From: Pectobacterium carotovorum
Lineage (GTDB): Bacteria; Pseudomonadota; Gammaproteobacteria; Enterobacterales; Enterobacteriaceae
Assembly (NCBI RefSeq): GCF_033898505.1
Contig: NZ_JAXAFK010000004.1
Coordinates: 124,001-188,000, forward strand
Direction: 5' to 3'
DNA length: 64,000 bases
Shown piece by piece: positions 27,898 to 35,417 of the stretch (position 1 is the stretch's first letter; every line of letters starts with the position of its first letter). The notes under the pieces were generated by a model. That model did no database searches. It saw nothing but the letters and a program-made list of their open reading frames with translations, and was not told the origin of the DNA. Both the position numbers and the translations under genes were made by a program.

Positions 27898-28277
27898 GTG
27901 AAGAAAGATTAAATTATAATGAAATACGCAGAAGCTTCTTGGAGGACTACTATTTATGTTGTCGTCATAAGCTACATACTTTTAATCAATTAGGTGAATT
28001 GTGGGAGTATGGAGCCTCAGAAATAGGATATGCCTACTACCAGTCTGAAGATGCTTATGATTTCCCCACTGAAAATTTGATGCTTGAGGTCTTATCTTTA
28101 ATTATGATTGCAGGAAGAGGGCCAGAAAGAGCAGAAAAATACCATAGAGAGATGATAGAAAAAATTCTCGCTGAACATCCTCTGGAACAGGTCTTAGAAG
28201 AGATCACCGAGGAGGAAAGATCAGCTCTTCTCTATGATATGTCTTTATTAGGGTTAATTGATAAAAAATCAGAATAG
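27894..28277 (+). CDS. Immunity paralogue 3 (pairs with displaced tail 2)
   Basis: 127-residue member of the same immunity-like family, coupled to the displaced toxin tail by an ATGA overlap. The N-terminal half is distinct (DYYLCCRHKLHTFNQLGELW). From about residue 53 onward the DNA matches immunity copy 1 almost perfectly, including the stop and terminator. That pattern is best explained by gene conversion or recombination through the shared 3' half. It is expected to neutralise tail 2. Confidence 0.75.
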   Translation: MSEERLNYNEIRRSFLEDYYLCCRHKLHTFNQLGELWEYGASEIGYAYYQSEDAYDFPTENLMLEVLSLIMIAGRGPERAEKYHREMIEKILAEHPLEQVLEEITEEERSALLYDMSLLGLIDKKSE

Positions 28278-28287
28278 ATCAGACAGA

Positions 28288-28305
28288 GCGGCCCTTGTGG
28301 GCCGC
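28288..28305 (+). terminator. Terminator hairpin after immunity paralogue 3
   Basis: GCGGCCC-TTGT-GGGCCGC stem as after the other immunity copies. The linker diverges after it, and no displaced toxin tail follows. Confidence 0.65.
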
Positions 28306-28383
28306 CATCTTAGCCCCCCTAAAAACCGAGATTAATAAAACTAATACAATAAGATAAAATACGTTAGTCCCAAGGATATTAAA

Positions 28384-28770
28384 ATGATCGACGACGAGCG
28401 CATGACATATAAAGAATTAAGAGATATGTTTTTGGGTTGCTTTTATGATTGTTGTAGAAACAAACTACAACTATATATAAAAACGGGTGAGAAGAATGAC
28501 TATGATGGTGAAGAAATTGGATATGCTTCCTATCAGTTTGAGAACACTCCCTTTATACCTATTGAAAGCCTGATGTTAAATGTCTTTAAGCTTATTTTAA
28601 TCTCGGGCAGGGAACCTGAAGATGTACAAGATAGTATCCGGAAATCAATAACCACTATTTTAGCGGAAAAACCTCTGGAAGAACTGATTAAAGATATCGG
28701 AGAAGATGAGAAGAAAGACTTACTTTATGACATGCAACTACTAGGATTGATTGAAAAAAAACCTAAATAA
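28384..28770 (+). CDS. Solitary immunity paralogue 4
   Basis: 128-residue member of the immunity family with no toxin tail in front of it. It shows CFYDCCRNKLQLYIKTGEK, ESLMLNVFKLIL, SGREPED and LLYDMQLLGLIEKK. The 3' end is nearly identical to paralogue 2. It has its own start with only modest upstream purines. A toxin-less immunity gene of this kind could protect against deaminase variants delivered by neighbours, or be left over from a deleted cassette. Confidence 0.72.
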   Translation: MIDDERMTYKELRDMFLGCFYDCCRNKLQLYIKTGEKNDYDGEEIGYASYQFENTPFIPIESLMLNVFKLILISGREPEDVQDSIRKSITTILAEKPLEELIKDIGEDEKKDLLYDMQLLGLIEKKPK

Positions 28771-28780
28771 CTCAGGCAGA

Positions 28781-28798
28781 GCGGCCCTTGTGGGACGC
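28781..28798 (+). terminator. Terminator-like hairpin after immunity paralogue 4
   Basis: GCGGCCC-TTGT-GGGACGC, the same element with one mismatch in the stem. Confidence 0.5.
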
Positions 28799-28913
28799 TA
28801 CTCAAAAGATGAATAAATTATCTTCAGCACGACTTTTATAGGTGAAATCTATACAATAGCAATGACAGCGATATCGTTGGCGAAGTAGTTGGAAGCATCG
28901 GAGATTTATTATA

Positions 28914-29378
28914 ATGAACCCTATCCACTCAAGATTAAACACTATAGCCCACGACTTTCAAACATGTCTAGAATGCCATGCATTACTAGCAATCTATCCT
29001 GGTGAAATGCACCCCGATAACATTAGTGAATTACTAAATATCGAGCCGACAGAAAAATTTGTAGCTGGAGATGAAATAACAAATTCTATTGGACGCACAC
29101 GAAAGGTAAATATATCATCATGGTTTCTTTCCTCTGAAAACAATGTTGAGTCGAAAGATTTAAGGGCACATATTGATTGGGTCATCGATAAGCTCAATGG
29201 CTCTCATTCCGGATTACGCGAGTTGCAAAGCACTTCTGGCGTAAAAATGTCACTAAGGTGTGTATGGTGGTCTGCATATGGTGACGGCGGCCCCGTTCTT
29301 TGGCCAGAGCAAATGAAGGCATTAGCTGATTTAGATCTAGAGTGTGCCCTTAATATTTACTTTATCCCTGATGAATAA
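28914..29378 (+). CDS. DUF4279-type probable immunity protein
   Basis: 154-residue cytoplasmic protein. The layout matches DUF4279, a family often found beside polymorphic toxins: an early strand CHALLAIYPGEMHPDNISELLNIEPT, a SSWFLSS segment, an AHIDWVIDKLNG helix, and an end reading LADLDLECALNIYF. Most such members are thought to be immunity proteins. No toxin gene of another type is adjacent, so its partner has either been lost or lives elsewhere. The start at 28914 lies 11 bases after GGAGA, a loose spacing. Confidence 0.65.
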   Translation: MNPIHSRLNTIAHDFQTCLECHALLAIYPGEMHPDNISELLNIEPTEKFVAGDEITNSIGRTRKVNISSWFLSSENNVESKDLRAHIDWVIDKLNGSHSGLRELQSTSGVKMSLRCVWWSAYGDGGPVLWPEQMKALADLDLECALNIYFIPDE

Positions 29379-29449
29379 GTAAATAATATTACTGACAAGA
29401 TGCCTGGATTTACAGCCAAGCATTAATATAATAAATACCACGGATAAAA

Positions 29450-29785
29450 ATGAAAAAAAACGAAATATACATTGATATATTACAAGTGACATTACCTCAT
29501 TTGCGTATGATTGCATCATCCAGTTTTCTTCACAGGCTTAGAGATCGTTCTGCCGTGTATGAGACACAGTTGATTCATGGATTCTATTCTTTGTTGTCTC
29601 ATGAAGAATTTAAAGATGATGACATACGTTTCTTAAATCACCACTGTCGATATTACTATGAGAATTGTAACTCAAAAATTAGTATGCTTTATAACGATCA
29701 CTTAAAGAGTTTTTCGGAACTTTTCTCAATTGTTCCAGAAAATTTCAAGGACAAGCTTGAATGGAAAGGACCCGAGATAATTTAA
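29450..29785 (+). CDS. Small protein of unknown function in the immunity array
   Basis: 111 residues, lysine- and histidine-rich, predicted mostly helical, with no family recognised. It starts MKKNEIYIDILQVTLPHLR and contains HHCRYYYENCN near the middle. Codon use is AT-rich like its neighbours. Position, size and its own terminator suggest an immunity protein for a toxin not present here, but that is inference only. Confidence 0.55.
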   Translation: MKKNEIYIDILQVTLPHLRMIASSSFLHRLRDRSAVYETQLIHGFYSLLSHEEFKDDDIRFLNHHCRYYYENCNSKISMLYNDHLKSFSELFSIVPENFKDKLEWKGPEII

Positions 29786-29802
29786 AATAAAGCAGACAAA
29801 GC

Positions 29803-29817
29803 GGCCCTTTCCGGGCC
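29803..29817 (+). terminator. Hairpin after the unknown small gene
   Basis: GGCCC-TTTCC-GGGCC, a variant of the hairpin that follows the immunity genes, with a different loop. Confidence 0.5.
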
Positions 29818-29903
29818 ACTATGCCGGAAAGTCCCGATACGTTAAGGTGGGAATACTTTATAACAAAGATGCAATACTAAGTTCGTTTTTGACGGAGATA
29901 ATT

Positions 29904-30275
29904 ATGAGCACACAGGCATATGATGAAATAAAAAGCAATTTCGCCCATGCATGTTACGCCTATTGTAGAAATATGGTGAGTCATTCTATAGAAGGAAATA
30001 TTGAAATGGATATGAATTTTCCTGAACAGGGTTTTGCTTATGAGGCTCTGGAAGGTTCTTTTTCCGAACCAATCGAAGACCTCATGCTTGAAATCATCAC
30101 GATTATATTTATGGGCGGAAGGTGCATGCCAAAAACAGAACATTACCATAAAGAAAAAGTGTTAGATATTTTATCTAAAAATAATCTTAAAGAAATGACA
30201 AAATGTTTATCCGAAAATGATAAAAAAGAACTCCTTTATGATATGAAGATACTTGGACTAGTTGAAAAAACCTGA
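29904..30275 (+). CDS. Divergent immunity paralogue 5
   Basis: 123-residue relative of the cdiI-like family: CYAYCRNMVSH patch, EDLMLEIITIIF, a GGRCMPK turn, and KELLYDMKILGLVEK ending. It is the most divergent of the five. The ATG at 29904 has GGAGA 5 bases upstream and is preferred to an in-frame start at 29847 with no site. No toxin tail precedes it. Confidence 0.7.
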   Translation: MSTQAYDEIKSNFAHACYAYCRNMVSHSIEGNIEMDMNFPEQGFAYEALEGSFSEPIEDLMLEIITIIFMGGRCMPKTEHYHKEKVLDILSKNNLKEMTKCLSENDKKELLYDMKILGLVEKT

Positions 30276-30325
30276 AACTAGCTAAGCAATAAATCACCCT
30301 ATAAAAATTCCCTTAAGCTAAGAAT

Positions 30326-30625
30326 ATGACTGACATCATATTAAATAAATATAATCTATCAGGCAGGAAGGAAATAGTTCTCTTTGATCGACTAGGAATG
30401 GAAAACCTATACACAGGAGTCGAGATTGCAAGAAACATATATTTACTCGATGAACAGGAAGAGACAGTTTGGCAAGTAAGCAGCGATTTTGATAATGAAG
30501 TAAACCCATTTACAAACATGACATTGCATCGTGACGGTAGCATTACAGCATATCGATGGGATGGTGGAAATTATACAATTAACACCGAGGCTGGGTTCGC
30601 CATACCATCGATGCTCATGAAGTAG
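30326..30625 (+). CDS. Unknown small protein at the end of the immunity array
   Basis: 99 residues, no family recognised. It has a beta-rich pattern (KEIVLFDRLGMENLYTGVEI, TVWQVSSDF, GSITAYRWDGGNYTINTE) and no membrane segment. It is followed by a strong hairpin at 30636-30670. It may be another immunity protein; context is the only support. The ribosome-binding site is weak. Confidence 0.5.
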   Translation: MTDIILNKYNLSGRKEIVLFDRLGMENLYTGVEIARNIYLLDEQEETVWQVSSDFDNEVNPFTNMTLHRDGSITAYRWDGGNYTINTEAGFAIPSMLMK

Positions 30626-30635
30626 TCTTATTACT

Positions 30636-30670
30636 CGTCGGAACCACAGTTTTTTGTCGTGGCTCCGACG
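30636..30670 (+). terminator. Terminator closing the immunity array
   Basis: A 12-bp stem with one mismatch (CGTCGGAACCAC with GTGGCTCCGACG) surrounds a T-rich loop, 11 bases after the stop of the last small gene. Confidence 0.7.
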
Positions 30671-30686
30671 ATGGTAGACCAACTCA

Positions 30687-30721
30687 GTAAAAAACTCAGG
30701 AGCCTACCGAAACAGGCTCCT
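30687..30721 (-). terminator. Rho-independent terminator of ggt
   Basis: On the minus strand AGGAGCCT and AGGCTCCT form the stem, followed by GAGTTTTTTA. It lies 15 bases after the ggt stop. Confidence 0.85.
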
Positions 30722-30735
30722 TAAGCTCATTTACA

Positions 30736-32529
30736 TCAATACCCTATCGCGGCCCCGGCTGGGCGGCGGATGTCGTTTGCGCCGTACAGGTAGCCTTCAC
30801 GTACTTTGCCGGAGACTGCCGAGTCGTTGCCCGAATCCGCAGGCGTCACGCCCGCCGCGCCCGGTAAACCGACTAAAATCAGCTCCGCTGCGCCCCAAGG
30901 CGTTTGTTCCACCATCTTGTAGCCGCGCTGCTTCAGCAGGTTCAGCGTATCGGCAGACAACCCGCGCTGTTCGTAATACACCTCGTCCGGCAGCCACTGA
31001 TGATGGATGCGCGGCGCGTCTACCGCTTCCTGCGGCGCCATGCCGTGATCGATGATATTCAGCGCCGTTTGCAGCGTGATAGTGATAATGCGCGAACCGC
31101 CGGGTGAGCCAAGCACCATGAAGACCTTACCGTCTTTCGTCACCAGCGACGGGCTCATGGACGAAAGTGGGCGCTTACCGGGGGCGATCGAATTACGCTC
31201 CCCTTGCACCAAACCGTACAGGTTTTTCTCGCCCACTTTCACCGTGAAGTCATCCATTTCGTTATTGAGGAAGAAGCCCGTACCCGGCGCGATCACCACC
31301 GAGCCAAAACGCCCGTTGACGGTATACGTGGTGGACACCGCGTTGCCCTGATTATCCACGATGGAATAGTGCGTGGTTTCCGGTCGCTCGTGCGGGCCAA
31401 TCCCCGGCTGCACGTTTTTGGACGGCGTCGCGTTCTCCGGCTCGATTTGTTTGCGAATTTCAGCAGCGTAATCCTTACTCAACAGTCGCTCGACGGGATT
31501 GCTCACAAACGCCGGATCGCCGAGATACGTGTTGCGGTCCATGTACGCGTGGCGCATCGCTTCCGTCAGCACATGAACGGTGGCCGCCGAGTTAAAGCCT
31601 GTCGATTTAATGTCGTAGCCTTCGACAATATTGAGAATTTCACACATTGTGACGCCACCGGAACTGGGCGGCGGCGAAGAGACAAATTGATAACCGCGAT
31701 AATTACAGGTCACCGGCGCCGTTTCGGTAATGCGGTAATTGGCAAAATCAGCCGCCGTCAGAATGCCGCCGCCCTGCTTTGCCGCGTTCTCCACCGCCTG
31801 CGGTATCGTACCTTTGTAGAAGGCATCCGGCCCTTTAGCGGCAATCGCCGCCAGCGTATTCGCCAGATCGGTTTGCACCAGCTTATCACCGGGCTGCAAC
31901 GCGCTGCCGTCAGGACGCAGGAAAATGCGTGCCGCTTCAGGATCGGCTTTGAAGCGTTTTACGGTCGTGTCCAAAATATCGGTGTCTGCTCGCGTCAGCT
32001 CAAAGCCTTCACGTGCCAGTTTAATCGCCGGCGCCATCACCTGTTCGCGCGTCAATTTGCCGTATTTTTGTAGTGCGGTATCCAGCCCCAGCACCGTTCC
32101 CGGTACGCCAGCGGCCAGATAGCCGTACAGGCTCGCATCTTTTTTCACGCTCCCATCCGCGTTCAGGTACATGTTGGCGCTGGCCGCCGCAGGTGCCGTT
32201 TCACGGAAGTTGATAAAGGTGTCTTTCCCATCGGCCAGATGCAGCGTCATAAACCCGCCACCGCCGATGTTGCCACAGCAGGGATTGACCACTGCCTGCG
32301 CATAGCCCACAGCCACCGCGGCATCAATCGCGTTGCCGCCCATCTTCATGATATCGACGCCAATCTGCGAAGCCAGATACTGCGAGCTGACCACCATACC
32401 GTTTTTCGCTTCCACCGCGGGGGCCGACGCCGCCTGCACGGTTCCACTCACCAGCAGCGCCGTCACACTCAGTGACAACAACCATTTTCCCGCTGCCGCC
32501 CTGCCCAATGCTGTGTTTCTTATTCTCAT
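30736..32529 (-). CDS. ggt: Gamma-glutamyltranspeptidase
   Basis: Periplasmic N-terminal nucleophile hydrolase of 597 residues that cleaves the gamma-glutamyl bond of glutathione and related peptides. A signal peptide ends near VQAASA (about residue 35). The proenzyme should self-cleave before T385 in the TTHYSIVD motif, equivalent to T391 of E. coli, giving a large (about 35-384) and a small (385-597) subunit. Substrate-pocket motifs CGNIGGGGF, SSPPPSSGG and GERNSIAPGKRPLSSMSP are intact. It lies next to eamA on the same strand with an 88+ base gap that includes a short non-coding stretch. A strong terminator follows. Glutathione breakdown here and cysteine-metabolite export by EamA are a sensible pairing. 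Confidence 0.96.
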   Translation of the reverse strand: MRIRNTALGRAAAGKWLLSLSVTALLVSGTVQAASAPAVEAKNGMVVSSQYLASQIGVDIMKMGGNAIDAAVAVGYAQAVVNPCCGNIGGGGFMTLHLADGKDTFINFRETAPAAASANMYLNADGSVKKDASLYGYLAAGVPGTVLGLDTALQKYGKLTREQVMAPAIKLAREGFELTRADTDILDTTVKRFKADPEAARIFLRPDGSALQPGDKLVQTDLANTLAAIAAKGPDAFYKGTIPQAVENAAKQGGGILTAADFANYRITETAPVTCNYRGYQFVSSPPPSSGGVTMCEILNIVEGYDIKSTGFNSAATVHVLTEAMRHAYMDRNTYLGDPAFVSNPVERLLSKDYAAEIRKQIEPENATPSKNVQPGIGPHERPETTHYSIVDNQGNAVSTTYTVNGRFGSVVIAPGTGFFLNNEMDDFTVKVGEKNLYGLVQGERNSIAPGKRPLSSMSPSLVTKDGKVFMVLGSPGGSRIITITLQTALNIIDHGMAPQEAVDAPRIHHQWLPDEVYYEQRGLSADTLNLLKQRGYKMVEQTPWGAAELILVGLPGAAGVTPADSGNDSAVSGKVREGYLYGANDIRRPAGAAIGY

Positions 32530-32741
32530 GAAGACCCCTTTATCCCTTTGATTTCACTCACTGCTTTTATGTCTACCCTCTTGCGAAGCTAACTTGCAAA
32601 GCCCGCGCCAATAAACGACCGCGGCTTAACGGATTCATCAGCAGCAGTAAGAAGCGTAGGAAAGGCGTGAGAAATTGCGAAAACAGCTGCTTATCTTTGC
32701 GACGCTGCACGATAAATACGCCCCATAATGGGACATACGGT

Positions 32742-33653
32742 TTATGACTGCCGCACAGGTAGCCATGAACGTAACCGCGCGCCAAACACATTCACCAACA
32801 GGCCGACCATAATCAGCATCGCGCCCATGATTTGCAGCAGCGAGAGCGATTCACCAAGAAAAATGGCCGCGCTGACCAGCCCAACCACCGGCACCAACAG
32901 CGATAAGGGTGCCACACGCCAGGTCTCATAGCGCGCCAGCAGGCTTCCCCAAATCCCGTAACCGATGATGGTGGCCGCAAACGCCAGATACGCCAAAGAC
33001 AAGATCGTCGGCAGTTGGATCGTCGTTAAACTGTGGACAATCGCGTCCCTGCCTTCGAACAGCCAGGAACTGATGAAAAACGGCACGACAGGTACCAGTG
33101 CACCCCACACCACCAGAGACATGATTCTTACATCACTGTTTTTACTCATAATAATCTTGTTGATGATGTTACCTATCGCCCATGACAGCGCCGCCGCCAG
33201 CGTCAACAGCAGCGTGGTAGTGGTCATACCGGAGGACATTTGCAGCGCCGTGCGCCCTTCTGCCAGCACCACCATCCCTATCGCCGCCACCAAAATCCCA
33301 ACAACGTGATTCCAGCGCAGCTTTTCCGACAGCAAAACCGCGCCAACCAGCAGCGTAAAAAATGCCTGAGCCTGTAGCACCAGCGAGGCAATCCCCGCGG
33401 GCATGCCCAGCTTGATAGCGAGAAACAGGAAGCCAAACTGACCAAAGCTGATTGTCATACCGTAGGCAACCAGCCATTTCAGGGGAATACGCGGGAAAGG
33501 AACAAAGAAAATAGCCGGGAGCGCCACCAGCGAAAAACGTAGCCCTGCCAGCAAAAAAGGCGGCATGTCATTCAGCCCGACCTTGATCACCACAAAATTC
33601 ACACCCCATAACACCACGACACAAAGCGCAAGCAGCGCATCTTTCAACGACAT
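32742..33653 (-). CDS. eamA: EamA, cysteine/O-acetylserine exporter
   Basis: 303-residue inner-membrane DMT transporter with ten hydrophobic helices. Long stretches match E. coli EamA (YdeD): VVVLWGVNFVVIKVGL, PAGIASLVLQAQAFFT, GYGIWGSLLARYETWRVAP and LSLLVPVVGL. In E. coli the protein exports cysteine-pathway metabolites. The ATG at 33653 has AGGGG 6 bases upstream. A second ATG two codons earlier (33659) has no space for a site. Downstream on the same strand, 32530-32741 holds no convincing gene. Confidence 0.93.
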   Translation of the reverse strand: MSLKDALLALCVVVLWGVNFVVIKVGLNDMPPFLLAGLRFSLVALPAIFFVPFPRIPLKWLVAYGMTISFGQFGFLFLAIKLGMPAGIASLVLQAQAFFTLLVGAVLLSEKLRWNHVVGILVAAIGMVVLAEGRTALQMSSGMTTTTLLLTLAAALSWAIGNIINKIIMSKNSDVRIMSLVVWGALVPVVPFFISSWLFEGRDAIVHSLTTIQLPTILSLAYLAFAATIIGYGIWGSLLARYETWRVAPLSLLVPVVGLVSAAIFLGESLSLLQIMGAMLIMVGLLVNVFGARLRSWLPVRQS

Positions 33654-33780
33654 CCTCATCCCCTGATCAAATAGGTAGCCAATACCTTCCTCAAGGTACG
33701 CGTAAAATGAAAAAACGGATAAGAAAAGATCATTATGACGTTACGTGACAATGACTAAGCGTAACCATGACGTGGAATAG

Positions 33781-33804
33781 CCGACCACCTGAATCAGTGG
33801 TCGG
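33781..33804 (-). terminator. Hairpin after the aldose-epimerase-like gene
   Basis: CCGACCAC and GTGGTCGG form a perfect 8-bp stem with an 8-base loop, 13 bases beyond the stop on the minus strand. There is only a weak T run. Confidence 0.6.
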
Positions 33805-33816
33805 TCTAGAGAGCGT

Positions 33817-35025
33817 TTACTCGATGGCGGTCGGTTTTTCCGTCAGCGTGGTTTTGTTATCACCCTGAATGGCTTTTACTTTCTGCTCCGTTTTCTGTAC
33901 CGCATCTGCGCTACTCAACAGGCTATATGTCAGCTCAAACGTCGTGCTCTGCCCAGGCTGTAGCTTTTTAACCCGCCCTTGTTCACGTTCAATCGTCACC
34001 GGGTAGGCGTAGTTAGTGCCGGGTTCGATCCCCGTGACATAGCCCTGTTTTTCCGTATCCGTGTTTTTCCACAGCGTCAGCAGCGGCAGTTGATGAGTAT
34101 CAAAGGCAATCGACACACCCTTATCTCCCACCTTGTTCACCAGCGCCGCCAGCGTTTTGCCCTGTGCATCCGTGTACGGCGTAATGTTGAACACCATTTC
34201 ATCAAAGTCTTTCGTCGGCCCTTTATAGGTTTGCCAGCTGGCCAGACCCGCTTTAGCGTGGTCATTAAACGGAGAAATCTCTTTCACCGGCGCGATGAAA
34301 CGTGCGCCTTCTTCCAGAATCGGCGTGCCAAAATTGCTGTGGTAGATAATTTGGTAGTCACGCGGGTAATCCGCTTTGTTGGTCAGCACATCATGCACGG
34401 TAAACGACTCGCTGCCGGGAACGTAGCGCAGCTCGGTCCAGGTTTCCAGATTCGACTTCTTGAAGCTGTTTTCTTTCAGCAGGCCTCGCACCGTAATGGT
34501 ATGCGGGGCTTTATCGCTGACTTCCACGACCACTTTAGAAGCCGGTGTGTTGCCCGCACGGCCATGCAGGGTATAGATCATGCCATCGCTGACGACCGGG
34601 TGCCCCGTCCATTCGAAGCCGCAGCGCACCATCATCTCATTGAAACCTTCCAGCCAGCCCAGCCCGTTACGGCTTTCCAGATTGATGGTGTTCGGGTTTA
34701 CGACCTCATCAACTGGTGAATCCCACCCCAAACGGATGTTTTTGCCCGTCACATGCAGTAAGTCCATCCCCCGCGTCGGGCTGAGGGCAATTTTCAGCCC
34801 GTCCTGACTGGTAATCGTAATCACTTTACTGCCTTCCTGACGTCCGCCGTGCAGGACTTTTTGCTCAATGCTGAAATGCTGATTTTTGATCTTCAGGGCA
34901 TCACTGCCAATTTGCCAGTTTCCCTTTTCTACACTGCCTTCAGCATCTGTCAGCACAAACGTCTGCGCCGATAGTTGCCATGATGTCAGCGCCAGTGTAA
35001 TGCCTATAGCCAGTAATTTTTTCAT
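33817..35025 (-). CDS. Exported aldose 1-epimerase-like protein (DUF4432 family)
   Basis: 402-residue protein with a clear signal peptide (MKKLLAIGITLALTSWQLSA, cut near QTF), so it acts in the periplasm. The rest resembles the DUF4432/galactose-mutarotase-like beta-sandwich: LSPTRGMDLLHV, EGFNEMMVRCGFEWTGHP, HGRAGNTPASKV, YQIIYHSNFGTPIL and GIEPGTNYAYP. His and Glu residues in these blocks are candidates for sugar binding and catalysis. Most family members I know are cytoplasmic and linked to sugar operons; the export signal is unusual. The start at 35025 is preferred over 35034 because GAGGG then has proper spacing. A CRP-like site lies 74-89 bases upstream. It is probably monocistronic. 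Confidence 0.8.
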   Translation of the reverse strand: MKKLLAIGITLALTSWQLSAQTFVLTDAEGSVEKGNWQIGSDALKIKNQHFSIEQKVLHGGRQEGSKVITITSQDGLKIALSPTRGMDLLHVTGKNIRLGWDSPVDEVVNPNTINLESRNGLGWLEGFNEMMVRCGFEWTGHPVVSDGMIYTLHGRAGNTPASKVVVEVSDKAPHTITVRGLLKENSFKKSNLETWTELRYVPGSESFTVHDVLTNKADYPRDYQIIYHSNFGTPILEEGARFIAPVKEISPFNDHAKAGLASWQTYKGPTKDFDEMVFNITPYTDAQGKTLAALVNKVGDKGVSIAFDTHQLPLLTLWKNTDTEKQGYVTGIEPGTNYAYPVTIEREQGRVKKLQPGQSTTFELTYSLLSSADAVQKTEQKVKAIQGDNKTTLTEKPTAIE

Positions 35026-35098
35026 GTTAACCATCCCTCTTTGCTGAATTGTTTTAGCTAATGCGAGCTAAAGACTACAAATCAGCTGATGGTCAGAA

Positions 35099-35114
35099 TG
35101 TGATAACTATCACC
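35099..35114. promoter_or_regulatory. CRP-like site upstream of the exported epimerase-like gene
   Basis: TGTGA-TAACTA-TCACC, a near-perfect CRP half-site pair with 6-base spacing, 74 bases before the divergent gene at 35025 and 304 bases before avtA. The rest of the 392-base gap 35026-35417 is AT-rich with no other clear signal. Confidence 0.6.
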
Positions 35115-35417
35115 AGATGGAAAAATTCGGCATTGTCGCGTTATTTATCCGATTAGCATCACTAATTCACCATGAATGGTATCTATATTTGCAGAATTAT
35201 TGAGATCTCGATCGGTAAAAGCTGACATCGTTTCAGCAACATAAAGCACGCGGTCTAAAATCCTTTTCTCGTCGGCATGACTTACAGACATTCATGCTGA
35301 ATTTTAAATATGTGGCGAGATAAAAAATCATCAGATTGTTTTTTGACCACATTGCACCCTATTGGCGCAAGCGCTATGGTTGCCGCTAACCTGTGTACGA
35401 TCACTGATAAATAAACT

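Noticed and set aside
26214..28305. Repeat array considered as CRISPR or transposon
   Set aside because: Repeat units are about 1 kb, coding, and end in immunity genes; no short regular repeat-spacer pattern, transposase or terminal inverted repeats.
31204..32073. 289-codon plus-strand open frame inside ggt
   Set aside because: Antisense to ggt and rich in Arg/His, with no recognisable domain.
32573..32710. Possible 45-residue minus-strand peptide (GTG start) between ggt and eamA
   Set aside because: It has a hydrophobic middle and an arginine-rich end, but no clear ribosome-binding site or recognised family. Too weak to annotate.
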